A DNA stretch of 36,003 nucleotides from positions 1-36,003 of the forward strand of contig CAJOML010000004.1 in the NCBI GenBank assembly GCA_905235705.1, read 5' to 3'. How positions within the stretch are numbered: position 1 is the stretch's first letter; every line of letters begins with the position of its first letter. The position numbers and the translations under genes were made by a program. This DNA is from an uncultured Bacilli bacterium. Lineage in GTDB: Bacteria > Bacillota_I > Bacilli_A > RFN20 > CAG-826. Below are positions 8,245 through 17,831 of this stretch, in pieces. The notes under the pieces were generated by a model, which saw only the letters and a program-made list of their open reading frames with translations, did no database searches and had not been told where the DNA came from.

Positions 8245-9963
8245 TTAAACAAATTGAGAATGATAAAGTTTGGCGAAGAAGCCATCTTTTTCCATTAACG
8301 ATTTGAAGTTTCCGGCTTCGATGATTTTGCCCTTATCCATGACCAAAATCTTATCCGCCCCGACGATGGTGGAAAGACGGTGAGCAACGACGACCGAAGT
8401 CTTTCCTTTTAGCAAAGTATCAAAGCCACCTGACAAAGCGATTTCGGTGCGGAGGTCAATATTAGAGGTCGCTTCATCAAGGAGCACAAATTCAGGCTTG
8501 CAAACCAAAATCCGGGCCAAACAAATTAGTTGTCGCTCACCGCTAGAAAGACTTAATGAAGAGACCTGGGTATCTAATCCTTTGGGCAAGCGCTTAATCA
8601 AATTGTCCGCTTTCGCCTTAACACAGGCTTCTAAGATTTCTTCTTCGGTCGCATCTTCTTTTCCGAAGGCGATATTTTCCCCAATCGTGCCATCAAAAAG
8701 GACACTTTGTTGTAAGACCATCCCGATATGTTCACGTAAAGAGGTTTTCCGATATTGAGGAATCGCTTTCTCATTCACTTCAATCGCCCCGCTTTGAGGA
8801 TCATAAAAACGCATCAAGAGATTGATTATGGTCGTCTTGCCGCAACCCGTTGTCCCAACCAAGGCCACGCGTTCGCCTTTCTCGATTCTAAAATGGATCC
8901 CATTTAAAACGACGCGGCCAGGATCATAGCCAAAGACAATGTTTTTCCCTTCAACGGAATCGATTCCCCTTGGTAATTCTAATTCGCCGCCGATGTCATC
9001 GCTTTCTTCCGTCATCACCTTTTGATAACGGTCAAAAGAGGCAAAGGCGAATAAGATATCTCCCGAAGCATCGGCGATTTCATTAAAAGGCGCCATATAT
9101 TGATAGCAATAAGTTAAGAAAGAAGATAAAAAACCAACCGTGAATGCCTTGCCTAAAAAAGCAGGTTGATGATAAAGGAGCAAGCATCCGGCGATGACCA
9201 CCGCTCCATAAATCATATTATTCACTAAACGCGAGGAAGGATTAATCCAAGCCGCGGCAAAGGTGGCTTTAAACTGGGCTTTCCTGACTTCTACCCCTTT
9301 TTCTTTAAACCGTTCCAGGCGGCTTTTACTTAAACCATAGGATTGGATGGTCTCGATATTGGCTAAGCTTTCCATCCCATAAGCGGATAGTTCTGCCAAA
9401 GCAGCATTTTGCTTTCTAAAGGAAGAGGAATTGGCTTTCGAAATAAAGTTAGAAACGATGATGGAAAGAGGGGTCAAAACAATCACAATCAAAGCAAGCA
9501 GCCAATTTAGATATAGCATCAAGCCAACGGTGATGGCGATTTGCATGACGCCCTCAAAGAAAGCGGCAGCCCCGGAGACAAAACCAGTGCGAATATTATC
9601 GATATCATTGGTGAATAATAGCAGCATGTCCCCTTCTTTTTTCTGGTCAAAAGTCGAAACAGGGGCATGGACCAATTTATGATAAAGCTCTTTTCTCATT
9701 GAGGAGATGATGGCTTCTCCAGTGATTGAGACTAAATAATCGAAGAAGAATCTCGCAAATGAACCGATGCCAATTAAAACCCCAATTAAGACGAGGTAAT
9801 TGGTTAAATTCATATTGCCGGCGCGGATTTGATCAAGGCTAATCCCAACAATATAAGGGATGGCTAATTTTGCCCCTACCGCAGCAAGGGCGCAGACCAA
9901 AGCTAGGACCACCAGGTAGCGGCGCGACCGAAGATATCCAAAAACCGAAATAATGCGTTTCAT
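8245..9963 (-). CDS. ABC transporter, permease-ATPase (exporter half-transporter)
   Basis: Six-TM domain plus Walker A GTTGCGKTT, signature LSSGERQ, Walker B FVLLDEATS, H-loop VAHRLST. Confidence 0.95.
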   Translation of the reverse strand: MKRIISVFGYLRSRRYLVVLALVCALAAVGAKLAIPYIVGISLDQIRAGNMNLTNYLVLIGVLIGIGSFARFFFDYLVSITGEAIISSMRKELYHKLVHAPVSTFDQKKEGDMLLLFTNDIDNIRTGFVSGAAAFFEGVMQIAITVGLMLYLNWLLALIVIVLTPLSIIVSNFISKANSSSFRKQNAALAELSAYGMESLANIETIQSYGLSKSRLERFKEKGVEVRKAQFKATFAAAWINPSSRLVNNMIYGAVVIAGCLLLYHQPAFLGKAFTVGFLSSFLTYCYQYMAPFNEIADASGDILFAFASFDRYQKVMTEESDDIGGELELPRGIDSVEGKNIVFGYDPGRVVLNGIHFRIEKGERVALVGTTGCGKTTIINLLMRFYDPQSGAIEVNEKAIPQYRKTSLREHIGMVLQQSVLFDGTIGENIAFGKEDATEEEILEACVKAKADNLIKRLPKGLDTQVSSLSLSSGERQLICLARILVCKPEFVLLDEATSNIDLRTEIALSGGFDTLLKGKTSVVVAHRLSTIVGADKILVMDKGKIIEAGNFKSLMEKDGFFAKLYHSQFV

Positions 9964-11684
9964 TGTTGCTTCACCTGGGCCGCGTAGGTCTCAATATAGA
10001 CAGGACATGTCTTCAATAAATCGTCATGTTTTCCTTCACCGACGATTTTGCCATTATCAAAAACATAAATACGGTCACACCCCATCACCGAAGTGACACG
10101 TTGCGAAACCAAAACGATAGTCGATTCTTTTTTGGCGAAGATTTCTTTTCTTATCTTGGCCTCGGTGACATAGTCAAGGGCGCTGGTCGCGTCATCAAGG
10201 ACAAGCAATTCGTCATAATGAAGCAAGGCCCTGGCGATAAGAAGGCGTTGCCTTTGCCCACCGGAAAGATTTGACCCCATCTCGGCGAGCATATGCTCCA
10301 TCTTATCTTCATAAGCGAAAACGAAATCATAAGCTTCGGCCTTCTTTAAGGCGGAGATGATTTCCTCTTCGCTAAAGCCTTTGCCTAAATCAAGATTGTC
10401 TTTGATGGTGCCACTAAATAAACCGCCCTTTTGGGAGACCATCGCAATATGGGTACGGATGTTCTCCAATTTGCTGTTTTTGATGTCATGTCCTTTATAA
10501 ATGACTTCGCCAGAATCCACGTCGTTATATCTTCCAAGTAAAGAAAGGAAGACCGATTTCCCTGAACCCGTGCCACCGATGATGCCAATATGTTCTCCTT
10601 TGGCAATGGAGACATTCACTTTCGAAAGGACCGCTTCTCCGCCGAAAGAGAGGCTCACATCTTTAAAGTCATATAACTTCTCGCCTATGGAGAGCTTTTT
10701 CTCTTCCTCAAGATCTCCATCATCGATTAAGACAGGGATTTGGAAGAAGGCATCGATTCTTTTCTTCGACGCTAGTCCTTTTGATAGATTCGAAGCGAGA
10801 CGGCTAAATTGAAGTAAAGCCGTTAATGATTGGGTAAGAAGCGAGACCAAAGCCACGATCGAACCAACTGAAAGTTGGCTATACGAGAAGCCAAAAGAAC
10901 CAAGAATCAAAACGCCAATCAAAGCGAGATTCAAGAAGGCAAAAGTTAAGGGGTTGATAAAGGAGCTGATACGCCAGATGATACGGGCTTCTTTGGCATA
11001 AGAATCGGCACGTGCAGCGAATTTCGCTTCTTCTCTTTCTTCTTTTGAAAACCCGTGAATCACACGCACGCCTCGAATTAAATCGTTGCCACTGGTGGCA
11101 ATCGAATCTAATTCGCCCTGGAGGTTTTGATAATGGGAGGGAACCTTCTTCATGAAGATGAATAGAACTAACGCGCAGCAAATTAAACCTATCGCCAAAA
11201 CGATCCCGGCATAGACGTTAATGATAAAGCCGGCCACTAAAGAACCAACGACAAGGAAAGGGGCACGGACAAGCAAACGCATAAACATCTGTATGCCATT
11301 TTGCACGGCATAGGTGTCACTCCCTAACAAATTCAAGGCTTTGGCCTGCCCAAAATCATCGATTTGTTTAGGGCTTAGGCGGTTAAGGTGGGCAAATATG
11401 GCTAGCTTAAGGTCATATCCATAATTAGAAGAAGTCCGTGCCGCCATATATTGGGTAATCATGGTGAAAGAAAAACCAATCACGGCAACCCCCAATATCC
11501 AAGCGGCCATCATTAAGGCATAGCCGATATCTCGATAATTAGAGCCCCCTTCGGTGAAGACCGAATCGATGATGTTCCGCACCAAAAAGGTGACGCCTAA
11601 TTCGCATAGACATTCGACCAATTTGAAGGCAGGGGCCAAAACGACCCCAAGGCGATATTTTTTTAAAGGGGTGAAGGCGGTCAT
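9960..11684 (-). CDS. ABC transporter, permease-ATPase (exporter half-transporter, partner of the downstream gene)
   Basis: Walker A GGTGSGKS, signature LSGGQRQR, Walker B LLVLDDATSALD; 4-bp overlap with the downstream partner. Confidence 0.95.
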   Translation of the reverse strand: MTAFTPLKKYRLGVVLAPAFKLVECLCELGVTFLVRNIIDSVFTEGGSNYRDIGYALMMAAWILGVAVIGFSFTMITQYMAARTSSNYGYDLKLAIFAHLNRLSPKQIDDFGQAKALNLLGSDTYAVQNGIQMFMRLLVRAPFLVVGSLVAGFIINVYAGIVLAIGLICCALVLFIFMKKVPSHYQNLQGELDSIATSGNDLIRGVRVIHGFSKEEREEAKFAARADSYAKEARIIWRISSFINPLTFAFLNLALIGVLILGSFGFSYSQLSVGSIVALVSLLTQSLTALLQFSRLASNLSKGLASKKRIDAFFQIPVLIDDGDLEEEKKLSIGEKLYDFKDVSLSFGGEAVLSKVNVSIAKGEHIGIIGGTGSGKSVFLSLLGRYNDVDSGEVIYKGHDIKNSKLENIRTHIAMVSQKGGLFSGTIKDNLDLGKGFSEEEIISALKKAEAYDFVFAYEDKMEHMLAEMGSNLSGGQRQRLLIARALLHYDELLVLDDATSALDYVTEAKIRKEIFAKKESTIVLVSQRVTSVMGCDRIYVFDNGKIVGEGKHDDLLKTCPVYIETYAAQVKQQ

Positions 11685-13015
11685 TCTTCGCCTTCTTCCT
11701 CATCTTCTTCGTTTTGGAAAGTAATAATCATAACGGGGTCGAGATTGCATTCTTTGACGAAAACCCAAGTCCCATCTATCGGAGTGAAAATCCTTGTAAA
11801 AGTCTCTCCGTCATGCCCTTGGAAGGCCGAAATCCCCGTAAATCTCCAATGAGTTTTGCCATTTAATACCCCGCAAGTTAAGGACCCGATATCGACAAAA
11901 AGCATCGGGGCGCTGAATTCAAGTTCCATATCTAATTCATGGCTGGAAGGGTCGAATTCGGAATGGACGAGGCGAATCGGGTGAAGGGCATCGCTAGCGT
12001 CGATTAAGGTATCGTAGAAGGTGAATTGGTCGAGGACATAATCGCCCTTCTTGTAATTCTTTTCCTTAGCAATGACGGAAATGCGGCGGAAGATCTCTTC
12101 CGATATCTCTTTGTTTCTTTCCGACAAAGAATCGCTTTCTTTGCTGAGGGCAAAAGAAGCCATCAATAAGAAACGAAGGGCGCGGTCTAAATTAATCTCC
12201 GCCCCCACACCATCTTGGAAGCAGACGGCGATGCGGTAGCAATAATTGATAAAGACGTTGATACTTTCTTGCCCCGAAAGGAAGCCTTCATAGACATCGA
12301 TGAAATTGGTTAGAAGCAAATTGAGTCCGAATTCTGGATCTTTGGGACAGGCGACACCAAATAGGTAGCACTGGGCAAAGAAGAACGCCCCTTCCATCGA
12401 ACCTAACGCCGAGGCTTTGGCATAGCATTCATAAGCCTGGGCGTCGGTTTCTTGGCTAGGAGGCATGCTAAAATATAAAGTGCCTAAATTCACCAAAGCC
12501 TCAGGATTGCATTTTAAGGCAGGTGAAGAAAGGATTTTGATGGCTTTGGAGGTGTTCTTCCTTCCAAAATGGCCGCCATCTTGATAATAAGAAGCCAAGG
12601 CAATCATGGCTTTCTCATCGCCATTATCGGCTAAGGTTTGCAGATAAGTGACGGCGAGCTTTTCGTTTTTTTGGTTATGGGTGATTTTGCCTCCGAAATA
12701 ACGATCAAGGTAAACCTGGGCGGCTTCGGGATGGGTGGCGATATAATCCGGTCCAAAATAAGCGAGGTTCATTTCTTTTAAGAAAACCTTATCTTCAACT
12801 GGTAGTCCGCTTGCATCGCCAATGACCGCCGGCATGCCGCATTCTGGGCAAAGGGCTTGGCTATGTCCTGCCGAATTATCCCAATCGTTGACTTCGCGAG
12901 CCGAGAAATGGGAACGGCAGAAAAAACATCCGCAGACAGAGGAAGAAAGAATTTCGATTTCATTGTCTAAACAATGGGAATGGGCTTTTTCTAATTCTTC
13001 GGGTTGGTAACTCAT
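11681..13015 (-). CDS. Cys-rich zinc-ribbon-like N-terminal domain plus Sel1-like repeats plus C-terminal domain of unknown function
   Basis: N-terminus HCLDNEIEILSSSVCGCFFCRSHF...ALCPECGMPAVIGDASG; repeats such as NGDEKAMIALASYYQDGGHFG and SALGSMEGAFFFAQCYLFGVACPKD; 4-bp overlap with the ABC gene. Confidence 0.8.
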   Translation of the reverse strand: MSYQPEELEKAHSHCLDNEIEILSSSVCGCFFCRSHFSAREVNDWDNSAGHSQALCPECGMPAVIGDASGLPVEDKVFLKEMNLAYFGPDYIATHPEAAQVYLDRYFGGKITHNQKNEKLAVTYLQTLADNGDEKAMIALASYYQDGGHFGRKNTSKAIKILSSPALKCNPEALVNLGTLYFSMPPSQETDAQAYECYAKASALGSMEGAFFFAQCYLFGVACPKDPEFGLNLLLTNFIDVYEGFLSGQESINVFINYCYRIAVCFQDGVGAEINLDRALRFLLMASFALSKESDSLSERNKEISEEIFRRISVIAKEKNYKKGDYVLDQFTFYDTLIDASDALHPIRLVHSEFDPSSHELDMELEFSAPMLFVDIGSLTCGVLNGKTHWRFTGISAFQGHDGETFTRIFTPIDGTWVFVKECNLDPVMIITFQNEEDEEEGEE

Positions 13016-13102
13016 GGTTGCTATCTTATCATATAAGATATCCGTTTTGTTAATCTAACGCTTATAAAAGGTCTTTTCGCCTGCTCTAAAAATAAAAAGG
13101 TT

Positions 13103-13120
13103 GGCTATATATTTATAGCC
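13103..13120. repeat. Perfect inverted repeat upstream of plsX
   Basis: GGCTATA-TATT-TATAGCC, 7-bp arms. Confidence 0.6.
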
Positions 13121-13171
13121 GGCAAAGCAAATTCTCTTTTTCTTTGGAGGCGAGGGTAAGATAATAAACCC

Positions 13172-14179
13172 ATGAAAATCCTTCTTGACGCTCTGGGCGG
13201 GGATAAGGCTCCCGCTTCCACCATTGCCGGTGCGATTGAAGCCTTAAATACACGTAAAGATTTAGAAATCGTTTTAGCTGGTCCTGAAGCCATTCTTCGC
13301 CCGATGCTAGAAAAAGGGAAAGCCCCGATGGATAGGGTATCTTTTCTTGAAGCTAAGCAAGCTGTCTTAAATACCGATCATCCTTCTGTCTTCCTTAAGG
13401 AAAAACCCGATTCTTCTTTGGCTGTCGCCTTTGAAACGTTACGGAAAGACGATTCTTTTGCCGCGATGGTTTCAGCTGGACCAACCGGCGCATTATTAAC
13501 CGGCACCGTCCTCCGCATCGGACGAATCCAAGGGGTCCTTCGCCCCGGTCTATTAGCCGTTGTCCCTACCCGCACCGGCAAGGTTTGTCATCTGGTTGAC
13601 GTGGGGGCGAATATGGACTGCAAACCCGAATATTTATATCAATTTGCCGTCATGGCCGATGCTTATCTTCGTTTAAGCGGGCTTGCTTCTCCCCGCATCG
13701 CCACTTTGTCTGTCGGCATGGAAGAAGGAAAGGGGAACGAATTATCCAAAGCCGCCTATGAACTAATCAAAGCCAACCCCAAACTCAATTTCGTCGGCAA
13801 CATCGAAGGCGATCACGTCCTCCGTGGCGAAGCCGACATCGTCATCTGCGATGGCTTTTCCGGGAACGTGTTCTTAAAATCGCTTGAAGAAGGGGCTTAT
13901 TTCATCGCCGATTTATTTCAAGCGGCGATTAAGAAAAATATCATCACCAAATTCGGCGCTTTATTCCAACTCCGTCATCTAAAGAAAGTCAAAGAACCTT
14001 TCAATTATGCATCGAAAGCATCTTCGCCTCTGCTTGGCGCCAAAAAGATTGTTTTGAAGTGTCATGGCAAAGCCGACGGTGAGACCCTTGCCGCCGCCAT
14101 CTTGAAAGGGTGCGAATTAAAAGAAAAAGGGCTTCTCGAACAAATCGGAGAAACCCTCAAAGGGCAAGAACAAGACTAA
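13172..14179 (+). CDS. plsX: Phosphate acyltransferase PlsX
   Basis: MKILLDALGGDKAPASTIAGAIEAL...SAGPTGALLTG...VDVGANMDCKPEYLYQFAVM...GNIEGDHVLRGEADIVICDGFSGNVFLKSLEE. Confidence 0.96.
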   Translation: MKILLDALGGDKAPASTIAGAIEALNTRKDLEIVLAGPEAILRPMLEKGKAPMDRVSFLEAKQAVLNTDHPSVFLKEKPDSSLAVAFETLRKDDSFAAMVSAGPTGALLTGTVLRIGRIQGVLRPGLLAVVPTRTGKVCHLVDVGANMDCKPEYLYQFAVMADAYLRLSGLASPRIATLSVGMEEGKGNELSKAAYELIKANPKLNFVGNIEGDHVLRGEADIVICDGFSGNVFLKSLEEGAYFIADLFQAAIKKNIITKFGALFQLRHLKKVKEPFNYASKASSPLLGAKKIVLKCHGKADGETLAAAILKGCELKEKGLLEQIGETLKGQEQD

Positions 14180-14835
14180 TATAGAGGCGTATCGACCGCT
14201 TTACGGGTCAATTGCCAAATCATTAACGCGCCGGGGAATATGGGGGCGGCTTTGCTTAAACCCATAATCGATAAAACCCAAGGGGAAAATTCTTGTCCTA
14301 ACGCAAGAACGGCGATGCTAAAGGGAACCTGCAATAGGAAAAACAGGTTGCCGATAAACATAAACCAACGCCAACGGACGGCTTTTCGTCCTTGCTCTTC
14401 AACTAGCATTGCCAAAGCAAAGAAGATAACGGCAAGGAAAGAAAATACCAAAGAGAAACCTTCCATTAATAAGATGGTCGATTCCTCTTTATTCGTCCAA
14501 GAGCCGCCGACAATATCAGGCAGCATAAAAGAGTTTGGGATAAACATCGATAAAGAGGCGACAAGGCAGCAAAAATTCAAATTCCTTCTTAATCGCGTCG
14601 GATCGTAATGATGTTTTACCATCGAGACGACGAATAATATCAATAGAAGCGAAAGGGAGAGCTCAACGAAAGAAGAGCCAGCCTCTAGTTCCAAAATCGG
14701 GCGGGTCACATAAGACATAATCAGAGTAAAAGTAGCAACCGCGATATGGGTAAAATCAAACAAAGTAAAACCGAGCAAGGCGATTGAAGCCTCTTTGGAG
14801 GTGGATGACTTAGGACTTTCAGGTAAATTTTCCAT
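14176..14835 (-). CDS. Multi-pass membrane protein, function unknown
   Basis: Start MENLPES at 14835 supported by TACAAT 6 nt upstream; hydrophobic helices throughout. Confidence 0.75.
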   Translation of the reverse strand: MENLPESPKSSTSKEASIALLGFTLFDFTHIAVATFTLIMSYVTRPILELEAGSSFVELSLSLLLILFVVSMVKHHYDPTRLRRNLNFCCLVASLSMFIPNSFMLPDIVGGSWTNKEESTILLMEGFSLVFSFLAVIFFALAMLVEEQGRKAVRWRWFMFIGNLFFLLQVPFSIAVLALGQEFSPWVLSIMGLSKAAPIFPGALMIWQLTRKAVDTPLY

Positions 14836-14897
14836 GGCAAGATTGTAGCCCATGACGAAAAAAGGATAAATCTTTTTTTCGGACAACCTGGAATTGC

Positions 14898-14925
14898 TTG
14901 AAAATCTTAATTCGCCAATTACTAT
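14898..14925 (+). promoter_or_regulatory. Sigma-A-like promoter for the tldD-tldE pair
   Basis: TTGAAA-16-TACTAT, followed by an SD (AAAGGAG) and ATG 14948. Confidence 0.55.
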
Positions 14926-14947
14926 ATGAACTCGAAAGGAGTTAATT

Positions 14948-16351
14948 ATGTATTCAGAATATCTCAAGTCACGTCACGGCATTTGTGCCGAACTTGTCAA
15001 ACGCCTATCCGCCCGTTTCCCTTATGTTTCCATTTTGGGAAAGCATGTCACCGGAAAAAGCATCCGTGTGACCACCCGTAACACCTCGATTGGCGATACC
15101 ATGGAAAAACAATGCGGCTTCGTTGCCAAAATCTATAATGGCAAAACTTACGCCGAATATTCCTTCTCCGATATCACCCCCGAAACCATCGATAAACTCG
15201 AAAAAGACATCATCGAAGGTATCGATCTTCCGGAAGAGACTATCGCTAACCATGTCCATCTAGCCCCACTTCCCGATGAACCGTTAGTCAAATCTTTCTC
15301 CCGCCCCATCGAAGGGAAAGCCTACTCGGTAGAGGAAATCATTCCCAAACTTGAGGAAATCAAAGGAATCCTTCATTCCAGCGATCCCCATATTGTCATG
15401 GCCTTTGCGATGCTAGGGTATTACGAAACTTCGGCGATGTTTATTTCGCCTAACCGTGACCTCGACCAAAACTACACCTGGATTTCGGTCAATTTGGCCG
15501 CCGTTGCCGCCAATGAAAAGGGAATCAAAGAAAATTACGATTTCGCCGCCGGCAATTCCTTCGAAGAAGTCTTCAAAGGCGCTAAAGAGATCGCTCCTAG
15601 CGTCGCCAAAACCGCCGTTGAACTTCTTGATGCCGAAATGGTCGAACCCGGTGTCTATGATATTGTCACCGATCCTTCTATCACCGGTTTAATCGCCCAC
15701 GAAGCCTTTGGACACGGGGTGGAAATGGACATGTTCGTCAAGAACCGCGCCAAATCCGTCCAATACCTTAACAAAGAGGTGGCTTCTTCCCTGGTCGAAA
15801 TGCATGATGGGGCAGCCGCCACATATTCTTGCGCTTCTTATTTCTTCGATGATGACGGTGTCCTCGCTCAGGATACCCTAATCATTAAAGAAGGGATTCT
15901 CCAAACCGGCATTTCCGATGCTGTATCGGCCATGCAACTTGGCACTAAGCCTACTGGCAATGGACGTCGCGAATCTTATAAGAGGAAAGCCTATACCCGT
16001 ATGACAAACACATTCTTCGGGCCTGGCAAATCTACCCGTGAAGAGATCATTTCCTCCGTAAAACACGGCTATTTGCTATGCCAAACCTATAATGGTATGG
16101 AAGATCCGAAGAACTGGAATATCCAATGTGTCTGTGCTTATGGCCGGGAAATCAAAGACGGTAAATTCACCGGCAAAATCATTTCCCCTGTCGTCATGTC
16201 AGGTTATGTTCCTGACCTCCTTAAATCCATCTCCATGGTCTCCAACGATTTCGTCATCGAAGGTAGTGGACACTGCGGAAAAGGATATAAGGAATGGGTC
16301 ACCGTCTCCGATGGCGGACCGATGTTGAAAGCGAGGTGCAAATTAGGATAA
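14948..16351 (+). CDS. tldD: TldD/PmbA family metalloprotease (TldD-like subunit)
   Basis: Contains HEAFGHGVEMD (HExxxH) and C-terminal SGHCGKGYKEWVTVSDGGPML. Confidence 0.92.
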   Translation: MYSEYLKSRHGICAELVKRLSARFPYVSILGKHVTGKSIRVTTRNTSIGDTMEKQCGFVAKIYNGKTYAEYSFSDITPETIDKLEKDIIEGIDLPEETIANHVHLAPLPDEPLVKSFSRPIEGKAYSVEEIIPKLEEIKGILHSSDPHIVMAFAMLGYYETSAMFISPNRDLDQNYTWISVNLAAVAANEKGIKENYDFAAGNSFEEVFKGAKEIAPSVAKTAVELLDAEMVEPGVYDIVTDPSITGLIAHEAFGHGVEMDMFVKNRAKSVQYLNKEVASSLVEMHDGAAATYSCASYFFDDDGVLAQDTLIIKEGILQTGISDAVSAMQLGTKPTGNGRRESYKRKAYTRMTNTFFGPGKSTREEIISSVKHGYLLCQTYNGMEDPKNWNIQCVCAYGREIKDGKFTGKIISPVVMSGYVPDLLKSISMVSNDFVIEGSGHCGKGYKEWVTVSDGGPMLKARCKLG

Positions 16352-17631
16352 TGGAAGCTTTATTTAACGCCTTAAAGAAAGCCACTTCAGTCGCGGCTTG
16401 GAAAATCAATTTCAGCGAAACGATTTCGACCGAACTTTTCTATGTCCAAAAGAAAGTCGAAACGAACCGCGCAACCGACATTAACGATATCTCCGTCACC
16501 ATCTATATTGATAAAGATGGGAAACGTGGTTCCGCCACCTTCACCGTCTATCCTTATATGGAGGAAGAGGAAATCTCCTCTTTAATCGAAGAGAACATCT
16601 TTGCCGCCTCTTTCACCTTCAACACTTTCTTCGACCTTCCTTCGCCTGAAGCTTTTGAAAACAAGAAAGCCGAAGGTAACCTCACCGAGATTCCCTTCCG
16701 TGAACTTATCGGCAAAATCGGTGCCGCCATCATGAAAGCCAACCATTTTGAAAACGGTTCTCTCTCGGCCACCGAAATCTTCTTAACCAAGACCAATACC
16801 CGTATCGTCAATAGCAACGGGGTCGATGTCTCCACCACTTCCTATGGATGCAAAATCGAGACCATCCCCAACTGGGTCAAGGGCGAAGAAGAAGTCGAAC
16901 TCTATAAGAGCATCGAATTCTCTTCCTTTGACGCGGATGCTTTAACCAAAGAAGTCGAAGAAGCTCTCCTCCTTGCCAAAGCCAGAAGCGAAGCCATTAA
17001 ACTCCCCCATCTTGATTCGATTCCCGTCATCTTGGAAAACGAAGAAGCTTTTAGGTTCTTTGGCTCCTATGCGATGGAATTATCTTATCTCACCAAATAT
17101 TCCCATCAAAACCATTATGAAGTCGGAGACAAAATCCAAGATAACCGCATAGGCGATATCATGGATATGGAACTTCGTCCTAGCGTCGAAGGGGCGATTT
17201 CCTCTTGTTTCGTTGACCGTGATGGGGTTGTCCTTAAACCGGTTAAAATCGTCGATGGTGGCATTGCCAAAGCGATGTTTGGACCATTCCGTGAAGGGTA
17301 TTATCTAGGTGTGAAAAAGCCTACTGGCGAAGTCCCTATCCTTTGCGTCAAAGAGGGGGAGACCTCCATTAAGGAAATCGAAAAGAAACCTTATATCCGT
17401 TGCGTCCGTTTCTCCGATGCCCAATTCGATAAAGATTCGGGCTTCTTTGGCGGCGAGGTGCGTCTAGGTTTCTATTTCGATGGCGAAAAGGAGATTCCCG
17501 TCACCGGATTTACGATCCAAGGCAATCTCAACAAAGCCAAAAACGAATTCATCGCTTCGAAGGAAAGAGTCGTCTTATCCCGTTATAGCGGCCCTAAATA
17601 CGTCTGCATCCCCAACGTGAATCTCGTTTAA
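16351..17631 (+). CDS. pmbA: TldD/PmbA family protein (TldE/PmbA-like partner)
   Basis: Start at ATG 16351 overlaps the tldD stop by 1 nt (TAATG); lacks the HExxxH motif of the partner. Confidence 0.85.
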   Translation: MEALFNALKKATSVAAWKINFSETISTELFYVQKKVETNRATDINDISVTIYIDKDGKRGSATFTVYPYMEEEEISSLIEENIFAASFTFNTFFDLPSPEAFENKKAEGNLTEIPFRELIGKIGAAIMKANHFENGSLSATEIFLTKTNTRIVNSNGVDVSTTSYGCKIETIPNWVKGEEEVELYKSIEFSSFDADALTKEVEEALLLAKARSEAIKLPHLDSIPVILENEEAFRFFGSYAMELSYLTKYSHQNHYEVGDKIQDNRIGDIMDMELRPSVEGAISSCFVDRDGVVLKPVKIVDGGIAKAMFGPFREGYYLGVKKPTGEVPILCVKEGETSIKEIEKKPYIRCVRFSDAQFDKDSGFFGGEVRLGFYFDGEKEIPVTGFTIQGNLNKAKNEFIASKERVVLSRYSGPKYVCIPNVNLV

Positions 17632-17651
17632 TCAGACAAAATAAGCAAGAA

Positions 17652-17690
17652 AAAAGGTTCCCTTCGCAACATGAGGGGAACCTATTTTTC
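17652..17690. terminator. Intrinsic terminator, possibly bidirectional
   Basis: AAAAAAGGTTCCC...GGGGAACCTATTTTTC hairpin with A- and T-rich flanks between the tldE end and tRNA-Ser. Confidence 0.7.
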
Positions 17691-17694
17691 ATTT

Positions 17695-17784
17695 TGGCGG
17701 AGGCGAAGGGATTCGGACCCTTGCTGGCCTTGCGACCACTAACGGTTTAGCAAACCGTCCCCTTCACCACTTGGGTACGCCTCC
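17695..17784 (-). tRNA. tRNA-Ser (anticodon GCU), long variable arm, CCA encoded
   Basis: Reverse complement GGAGGCG...ACGGT-TTGCTAA-ACCGT...CGCCTCC-G-CCA. Confidence 0.94.
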
Positions 17785-17831
17785 AACCGCCCGAATAATA
17801 TACACCAACTCGGGCGTTTCGTCATCTAAAA

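Noticed and set aside
13142-13171. GGAGG near 13146 as the plsX Shine-Dalgarno
   Set aside because: About 21 nt from the ATG, too far for normal SD use; GATAAT at 6 nt fits better, so not listed as an RBS.
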